The notes beneath the pieces are model-generated. The model ran no database searches and was not told where the DNA came from. It worked only from the letters and a program-made list of their open reading frames with translations. DNA of 64,000 nucleotides from Apostichopus japonicus (Eukaryota > Echinodermata > Holothuroidea > Aspidochirotida > Stichopodidae): NCBI RefSeq assembly GCF_037975245.1, contig NC_092562.1, forward strand, positions 16,610,521 through 16,674,520. The letters are read 5' to 3'. Shown here piece by piece: positions 56,701 through 64,000 of this stretch (positions are counted from its first letter, which is position 1; every line of letters begins with the position of its first letter). The position numbers and the translations under genes were made by a program.

Positions 56701-59700
56701 GCAATAACAAGGGGAAATGGTTACTCTTAAGGTATTGTTTATTCATTTAGCAGAATTATAAACAAACAAACACCTGTCACAACAAACTAATCACACAACA
56801 CAATCAAGAATTGCGGGTAGACTCAAACCCAGCTCGGAATCTCCCTGAAAGAAACAGATTTTTCTTTGGTTCACTGGAAATGATGTCCTTTGTTGAAAAT
56901 TGGTTAATTTTCACACTAGCTAATGTAAACAAAAACAACCCAAAAGTACATATTTCTGCAATTAAGTAAATAGAACTCTAAAAATACATGTCATTAAATA
57001 GAAGATAAAGGATATACTAGATAAATCAAACAGTCATGTCATGTTTAGTGAACACTACTGAAATTTTGTGGATGCCCATTTAAAAGAATTTAAAGAATTC
57101 ATTGAAGGAAAAAAAAAATATGAAGTTCAAGCTACATTAAGTATTGGTCAATTAATACACTGCTCTAATTTTCTAACACTTGTTGGAGCTGAAAATTTGG
57201 CTGCACTGAAAATTTGAAACACAACAAATTTTTATCCATTTTCTCACATGCGTAGATCTCTTTACAATAGAAATTGTAGAAACCAACTTTAGTGCAAAAC
57301 ATCCTAATGTTAGCGAGTAATAGAGTACGACTGACCGGATTTAAGTTTGTTGTAAATTATCCAAGCTTCATAACCAGAACAATTTGATTGCACCAGACTA
57401 GTGATGTTTAATTCCTCACATGAACTTGTAACATTACCAGACTGGTCATGCTTCAGAACTGAAAGTGTCATGGCACCTAGACAGGTGATTCCACAGAACA
57501 TTACCCCGACCCCCCCTCTCCGAACTAACTAATGTGAGGAGGGCAGAAGACAAGTCAATCTACGATATTTCAATCTCTTGCAATATGAAGCAACTCAGAA
57601 TAGAGAAGTCAATTGAAAACAAACCCCCCCTCTCCCCCCCCCCCCCAAAAAAAATTGGAAAAACAAACTTATCCCACTTTAAGATCTGTGACCCTGATTA
57701 TCCTCATTAACCTACTTCTATCTTTTCTTCTATTTATTTATTTTCTTTAACTATCACTTTCTCACGGATAAGCTTAAACTAGCAACGTACAAAGAACACC
57801 AAGAAATAACCTCGCACGACCAACGTCCATATAAAAATACTTGTTCAACGCTACTATAATAGTCTTTATCTTTTAATCGTTATTATTATAATTATAAAAA
57901 AAAAAAAAAAAAGTGAAAAAGAAGTAAGAAAGGCACAGATTTGGCTGAATACTACAGTACTAAAACTTCAGTCTATATATTCCTGAGTGCCAGAGAAAAG
58001 CTTGACAACAATTAGAGTGAAGTTACCACAGCAACAACCTTCGCCTCATGACAGAAGATTAGAAGGGGGGTCTGTGATGCTCCTCAGAGAAACCCCTCTT
58101 CACCATATATCCAATCGGCAAACATTTATTGAATTTTCCTTCATAATACATATATTAATGCTGATGGCAAACACTGGTGCAAATAACAGATATGAATATT
58201 CATATTAACACATATCAGCAAGCTGGAAGTATCAGGAAAGTCTTTGACCAAGCAAAAATCCAGCCTATTTACTCCCTGATGTGTCGCCCGTTTGCCAAGC
58301 TGTGAATTTTAAACAAATTCCAAAAAAGGAAGAAAAAAAACCTTTTACTTTACATTTAGCATAGCACAGAAAGTAGAAGTCATAGTGGATGTAAGGATCC
58401 ACACTGATGCATTGTGAGAGATGAAACCACTCATCAAAGTCCTGTTTGTTCTACTGTAAGGTGTGGATTTATCACATGATGGTTGATTGTTGAGGAATAG
58501 GTTTGGCCGATTTGATCAAAAGTGATTTTGCCGATGAACGAAACTCCTTAGTTGCCAGTACCGCTTGTCACAAAAGCGACGAGACTGTGCCAGGTTCATT
58601 GGCATTGGAGGTCAAATAAAGGTCAAATTTTGTGAAGTTGCATTTCTGTAAGATCTACCGTAAAGCACTGGCTCTAGTCGAATGAATACGCTGGCTCGAT
58701 CTAAAAATGCAAAGAAAAGAAAATATGAAAATGAAAAAGAAAATATTCAATTTCAAAATGGAAACTTTTGGAAAACTTTGGGTGAGAAAAGTTTGTGAGA
58801 TTTGATATACTATATTTAATTTCCCCTTGAAAGGATGATTTTATACCTACAGGCAGAAACTGCACTGGTGATAAAAGTAGTTTAATATAAAGTAAACAGA
58901 ATCGGTTTTTGAGTACATAAAATGTTTCTAAATTGTAAAAACCTTTTTCCATATATTGACTCTGAGGTACATGTGTGGGTTGCTCCTATGAGGGATTGCC
59001 CTGTGCATTAGTAACATTCTTAGAAGCAACACAAAGCACTGGTTCTAACTGAATACATGTTGGCATTAATAGTGGGTGAAGCAGTAAACCTACAGTGCAT
59101 TTATGGTGAAGACAACAATTTGTTATGTTTCCCTGTTATTTCATGAATGTATTCTGGCAGCAGTGCTGTGAGACAAAATAAACATGGCTTTGGTTCTTTT
59201 CATTCTTTCACTTTTTATTACCAAAATAGACAGAACAAAATAAAGTCTGCAATTTAAATGAAAACACAACGTGTGCAATTGATCTACTGGGTAATTTTAA
59301 TCAATTTCAAGAACACCGTATTACCATATTCTTTCACCCCTCCCCCTCCCCACCCCCCACACTGACACACAAAGTGACAATAATATCTGTCTGAAATTAA
59401 TGATAATTTCATTCCTCACGTTGACCTGCACAACAATTACACCAAATAATGCAAACCAAGACAAAGCCATGCAGAAGACAAAACAATACAATAGCAAGTG
59501 ATATGTGACTAAAAGTCAGAGTTAAGACAAAATCTTACAGTAAATTTTAAGCACCGCCGCCTTTTCTTTGCTACATATTTTCATGCAGGTTAGATTGCTA
59601 TCCGGGTAAAATTATAAAGTAGATTTATCTGGGAAAAGGCATGCAAGGATGGAAACCATGGTAACAAACAACGAAGACCACACAAGTCATGGGGGAAAAG

Positions 59701-59847
59701 AGGACAATATTAGATGCTGGGAAGTAGTATAACAAGGGCTTCTTGCAGGGTTTCTCATTGAAAATGGCTCAATACATGTACAGATGGTGAAAACAATAGG
59801 AAACAAATGTGAACCAAATAAGGAAAGAGAAATGAAGGTATTGGTTT

Positions 59848-62800
59848 TTAAGGGCAAATGTCAGAAAACTCCCCACTGGTTCCTAAATCAGTGTGAATGT
59901 TCAGAGAAAGGCTGGTTGGGATTTCAATCGGCACCTGTCTCATAGAGAAAGGCTTCACGCTCTTCATATCAGGATCGATGGAAGAGAATAGGGTGAGGTC
60001 TCGGAATACTTTCAATGCTAGAGAGGGGAACCCAAAACACACTCTCAGAATCATTGTCACAAGAAGAATCTACTGCTTCAAATGTCAACAAGCCTGACAC
60101 AGGTATATATTATCACAGGTCACATTTGCTGGTTTCTAATCAGGGTCTTAATCCTTGAATCAAAATACCTCAAGGACCAATTATTCTTGAATACATGGGT
60201 ACTTGAATACATGGGAGGCTGATAAATTACTCAAGAAATCAACGGATAATAAATAAATAAATGGAACAAACAAACAAACAGACAAGATTGAGCGGCAACA
60301 AAATGTGAACTGTTAAATAAAATGTGAAATAAGACAAAACTGCAAACTTGGTAAAAAGTGATAGAATTGCGGAAAAGAAAATGAAACGATAAGAAAGAGA
60401 GAAAAAACAAAACACAGAACAAACCGGAACTAATAGATTGCACATGCTACGACTGTATATTTATTTTGTAGGGAATTAGGAAACGAAAATCAAAGGTTTG
60501 CTTATTTTGTAAACAGTGTGTTAGGTGATTGCGAGTCCCACGGCTTAAACTCACCCATCTCTCAGTTTGTGTCTGAGAAATCGAGTTGTTTGTCTCGAAC
60601 TAAAAAGCTGTTCAACAATCTGAAACGAATTGTATCACGGATATCAAAGTCTTGTCAAAAAAAAAAAAAAAAAATCAATTTTCAATCACCAGGACTAAAC
60701 TTTTCATAAGTTTTGTTTGATTTTTGGAGCGACAAAGGGGATAGGGGAGGGAGGTCAGAGAGATTGTTCTACAACTATTTCTTATTCTTGAAGAGCTATA
60801 AGCTTCTCTGGTGAAGACAAAATGTTTTAGTGTCACAAATAATTGTTATTTCTGTTGATTTCTTTATATTCAGTCAGTAAAACAAATTTCTGAAACGAAT
60901 TGTATCACGGATATCAAAGTCTTGTCAAAAAAAAAAAAAAAAAAAAAAAAAAATCAATTTTCAATCACCAGGACTAAACTTTTCAAAAGTTTTGTTTGAT
61001 TTTTGGAGCGACAAAGGGGATAGGGGAGGGTGGTCAGAGAGATTGTTCTACAACTATTTCTTATTCTGGAAGAGCTATAAGCTTCTCTGGTGAAGACAAA
61101 ATGTTTTAGTGTCACAAATAATTGTTATTTCTGTTGATTTCTCTATATTCAATCAGTAAAAAAAATTTCTGAAACGAATTGTATCACGGATATCAAAGTC
61201 TCGTCAAAAAAAAAACAAAAAACAAAAATCAATTTTCAATCACCAGGACTAAACTTTTAATAAGTTTTCTTTGATTTTTGGAGCGACAAAGGGGATAGGG
61301 GAGGGTGGTCAGAGAGATTGTTCTACAACTATTTCTTATTCTTGAAGAGCTATAAGCTTCTCTGGTGAAGACAAAATGTTTTAGTGTCACAAATAATTGT
61401 TATTTCTGTTGATTTCTTTATAATCAAACAGTAAAAAATTCTTAATGCTTTTCCCCTTTTTGCCATTTCCAACTAGCCCCCCACCCCCCCCCCCCCCAAA
61501 CTCACCACCATCTTGAATCTTCCCCAATAACATTCCAAGCATACAAAATATGACCATCTCAAAGAGTACCTATTGTACCAAATTTGGTTCAGAGCATTGT
61601 AATTATTTGTGCTGTGTCTTAGTTTCAATACTACCCTGGTCATCATTTCTGGTATACAGTATCCATTCAAGGATTCATTTTTAGGGTTCCTCAAATTTCA
61701 GTCTCTCGATTTTACATAACAATCACATTTATTTTCCCACAATTGAAGAAGCAACTTTGACAGGTAAAGATGAATGATTGCAATAAAAGTTCAGTTGAAT
61801 TCCCTTGGTTGGGATTTTTTCAGAGAAGACATTGTGAGATACATCGATATGAAAAGAAAAAGCTGTGAATTGTAAATTTTCAAAACACGATAAAGATCAT
61901 GCCCCCTCCCCCCCCCCAATGATAAAACAACAAAGTGACCAGGTATTGCCCTAAAATGGTCGAGAAACTGATTGTTTAACTTTGGTGGAAAAAACAAGCG
62001 TAACAATTTGATTGAATACCGAAAAAACAACAACGATAGCGTAGAATAAACAATGGTTTTAATGGATTAATTAGTCAAAGTTGTAGTACTTGTTTTTCAA
62101 AGTTGAACTTACTGGGGTGTCAGTACTGCGGTGCACAGAGGAAGAAGGACTGTAGTACTCCTCGGCAGTATAATTGGAAGCGAAGCCCGTACTGCTGTAT
62201 GGTGAGTGAAAGGTACTTGCAAAACATTAAGGTGCACAGTCAAACACACACACAAAACGACGACATGATTTACATATGCAATAGGAGAGAAAAGGAGTAC
62301 ACACATGCACGACAAGAAAGAGCTCTGGGAATATCTCGACAGGGTCACAAATTATGGACTGGTCATTCCATTAAAATGCACAAAACATTCAAAGTACATT
62401 AATGTTACTTTAATCATGCAATGCACACAGAGATGGTGAGCAGAGTGTTCTAATATAATCAAGTATTTCAGTAACCAGGATTCTTTCATTATATTCCAAT
62501 CCATTTATCATATACCGGTGCTTTTTCTCACACTCCAAAATTTTACCAAATTTCTCAAAAGTCATTTAAACCATCTCTAGAGTTATACACAATTTTAGTG
62601 AATAAACTTGAGCACAGCCATTTCCAGGTGAACGAGTATGTTCCTCTCGAGGTTAACGAGTATGTTCCTCTCAAGGTTGATGAGTACATGCCTCTATTTT
62701 AGAAGATGGAAATAGGATTGGAGTTACCATGTACGGAAAAGGAATGAAAGAAGAACAGGGCTCTGTAACATTCCTTGAATTTGGTACCAGTTTGGTAATG

Positions 62801-63432
62801 TTTGCACAGACTTTTTGGCTGACTGTACGATACCTTGGTATATTATTCTGTTCTATTGATAACATATTCTCTATTGTCTGGTTTGATATCGAATTAAAGA
62901 CAGAGAGTAAGTAAACAAGATAGAAGGATTCAAGGGGGGGGGGGGTATAGCAAAAGAGACCAAGAAATTTAACGAAAACATACAATTAAAGAGGCTGCAT
63001 TATTAATTACCTTAAAGGACCTTCCATTCTACACTGGACTCGATAGGTTTTCACTCATGTGACCAAATCCACAGTTACCCAAACATGCTATTAGCATATT
63101 ACTCCAGTAACCTTTCGGCTAGACTTGAATAGGCACAATAGGCTGAATGTATTACTGAATTATACCAAACAATCTTGTCCCATGGTAGGAATCAGCATGG
63201 ATTTAACAACATGCGGCTATAGCATTCGGGGGGGGGGGGGGGGATGGGTTTGGAAGAGGTAAGGGAGGTTGTTTCGCTGTTCAGATATGGGTAGTGTGTT
63301 TACCTTTTCAGAGGGGACGTGGTGGGTGTAGCAACGTGCCGAGGGCTCCTTCTGATACCGACCAGACTGGAGGATACCTTGGTGCTCTTGAGGGGGGACG
63401 AGGGTCCAGCCGCACTGGAAGAGGATATCCTG
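59848..63432 (-). CDS. Ser-rich protein of unknown family, 3' part only
   Basis: Partial minus-strand gene inferred from splice-flanked open exons; the 5' part is beyond the right edge. Exon A 63432-63304 encodes RISSSSAAGPSSPLKSTK and SPRHVATPTTSPLK and ends AAAAG|GTAAAC. Exon B 62194-62113 continues in the matching phase with STGFASNYTAEEYYSP and SSSVHRSTDTP, followed by GTAAGT. A possible 45-nt exon C (60599-60555, FETNNSISQTQTERW, donor GTGAGT) and a terminal exon D 60017-59848 (VFRDLTLFSSIDPDMKSV, VPIEIPTSLSLNIHTDLG, stop TAA) follow. The C-to-D join is out of phase, so C is wrong or an exon between is missed. Exon composition (Ser, Pro, Thr, basic) suggests a disordered, phosphorylatable region; no domain or homologue is recognised. 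A minus-strand AATAAA at 59219-59214 could end the transcript. Confidence 0.45.
60619..61437 (+). repeat. Tandem 270-279 bp repeat, 3 copies
   Basis: Units starting TCTGAAACGAATTGTATCAC at 60619, 60889 and 61168, nearly identical apart from the length and composition of an internal A tract (about 17, 27 and an interrupted run). Other constant blocks: GGAGCGACAAAGGGGATAGG and GCTTCTCTGGTGAAGACAAA. It lies in an intron of the minus-strand gene and begins about 20 bp from candidate exon C. Confidence 0.92.
61438..62112. other. Intron-like sequence, no feature recognised
   Basis: AT-rich with two C runs (about 61480-61498 and 61903-61918). No splice-flanked exon was found on either strand. Confidence 0.4.
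62195..63303. other. Probable intron of the minus-strand gene
   Basis: Lies between exons A and B. It holds a duplicated phrase (AACGAGTATGTTCCTCTC at about 62632 and 62653) and G runs at 62934-62945 and 63228-63243. No additional exon supported. Confidence 0.4.
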
Positions 63433-64000
63433 CTACAAAACAGAAACATACAAACAATATGTCAGCATAATAGATGACACAATAGCACAAACCAGCATCT
63501 GTCACATCATGGAATGCCAAATGTGACTAAATTAAGTTGAAAACCAATTCTATAGAATATTGTTGAAGAAAATACAAATTCAACAGCTATCAGTCTACAA
63601 TATGTAAGCTGAATTAACACTTACCCAGGAAGGATAACTAATACAAACAAACTTTCAGATCCAAAAAGAGAGAATAATATTGGTAAATTTACAGGGCATT
63701 GGAGGTATTAAAGAAAATAATGAAAACATTTAAATAGTTTTCTCGCAGAATCTACAGTAGTTCTACTGTACAACTAGTAGTTTGGTTCAGACTTTAGTCC
63801 TAAATATTCTTCATTAAAGGTCTACGGGCACCTATGAACGACACTTACCTAATCGCTCTGATAGGCATTAGAAATCATGGAATTAAACTCCCATCAAAAT
63901 CCATTCAAGATTGACCATTTTACAAGTCCCCCTTTCCTTAATTCTAGTTTTATTTATGAATGAACATAAGCTAATTATGCACAGTGATGATATAAAGAGA
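63433..64000. other. Right edge, probable intron, nothing recognised
   Basis: AT-rich sequence upstream of exon A of the minus-strand gene. No exon, repeat or RNA gene supported. Confidence 0.4.

Larger units (their letters stand above)
51690..59213. other. Long AT-rich gene-poor stretch
   Basis: No exon or RNA gene that I can support. It includes a solo TTAA-element end near 52087-52103, short tandem repeats (listed) and many A/T runs. Some of it may be 3' UTR of the minus-strand gene whose stop is at 59848. Open frames at 55280-55885, 57310-57501 and 58701-58952 lack splice context or family resemblance. Confidence 0.35.

Noticed and set aside
57310-57501. 63-aa minus-strand frame with several Cys and Asn-Xaa-Ser/Thr sites
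   Set aside because: Looks protein-like at first glance but lacks acceptor or donor context, is bordered by homopolymer C, and lies where 3' UTR is expected.

Overview
The window is from the nuclear genome of an animal. Its genes have many exons with GT-AG introns, AATAAA signals lie behind them, the DNA is AT-rich, and the spaces between genes and the introns are full of DNA transposons, foldback elements and satellites. Protein style and repeat types (TTAA elements, hAT elements, an Academ-like relic) point to a marine invertebrate deuterostome. An echinoderm such as a sea cucumber is my best guess; this is inference, not shown by the sequence. No bacterial operon, CRISPR array, rRNA or tRNA was recognised.

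Layout. 1-12060: repeat-dominated. A repeat with CAGGCGCGTATCCAGG ends (2478-9091, called R1 here) was opened by two later insertions. One is a 4.1-kb element (4204-8321) with inverted repeats and a GTA target duplication. It carries a broken minus-strand gene that I relate to Academ transposons. A long foldback (10400-10590) and a 592-bp hAT-like element (11068-11659) follow. 12094-20476 (+): a complete 9-exon microsomal cytochrome P450 of clan 2 (508 aa). Its introns hold three copies of one TTAA element, a duplicated splice site and a dead partial exon. 22527-23846: a 24-copy, 55-bp minisatellite with dimeric order. 25116-27014: a second R1 copy that keeps the empty site of the 4.1-kb insertion. 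27319-36384 (+): a complete 5-exon thioredoxin (106 aa). Its 6-kb first intron carries a 1.7-kb hAT element with perfect 8-bp target duplications and a 971-bp TTAA element. 42044-50265 (+): a complete 10-exon M1 metallopeptidase, the aminopeptidase O orthologue (866 aa). 50266-59847: mostly non-coding, with foldbacks and short tandem repeats. 59848-63432 (-): the 3' part of a serine-rich gene I could not identify, running off the right edge.

The three complete genes do not form a functional cluster: a membrane monooxygenase, a cytosolic disulfide reductase and a zinc aminopeptidase happen to be neighbours on the plus strand. The most informative parts are the transposon archaeology, where paralogous copies and target duplications allow element boundaries to be read directly, and the splice-site and exon duplications inside the P450.
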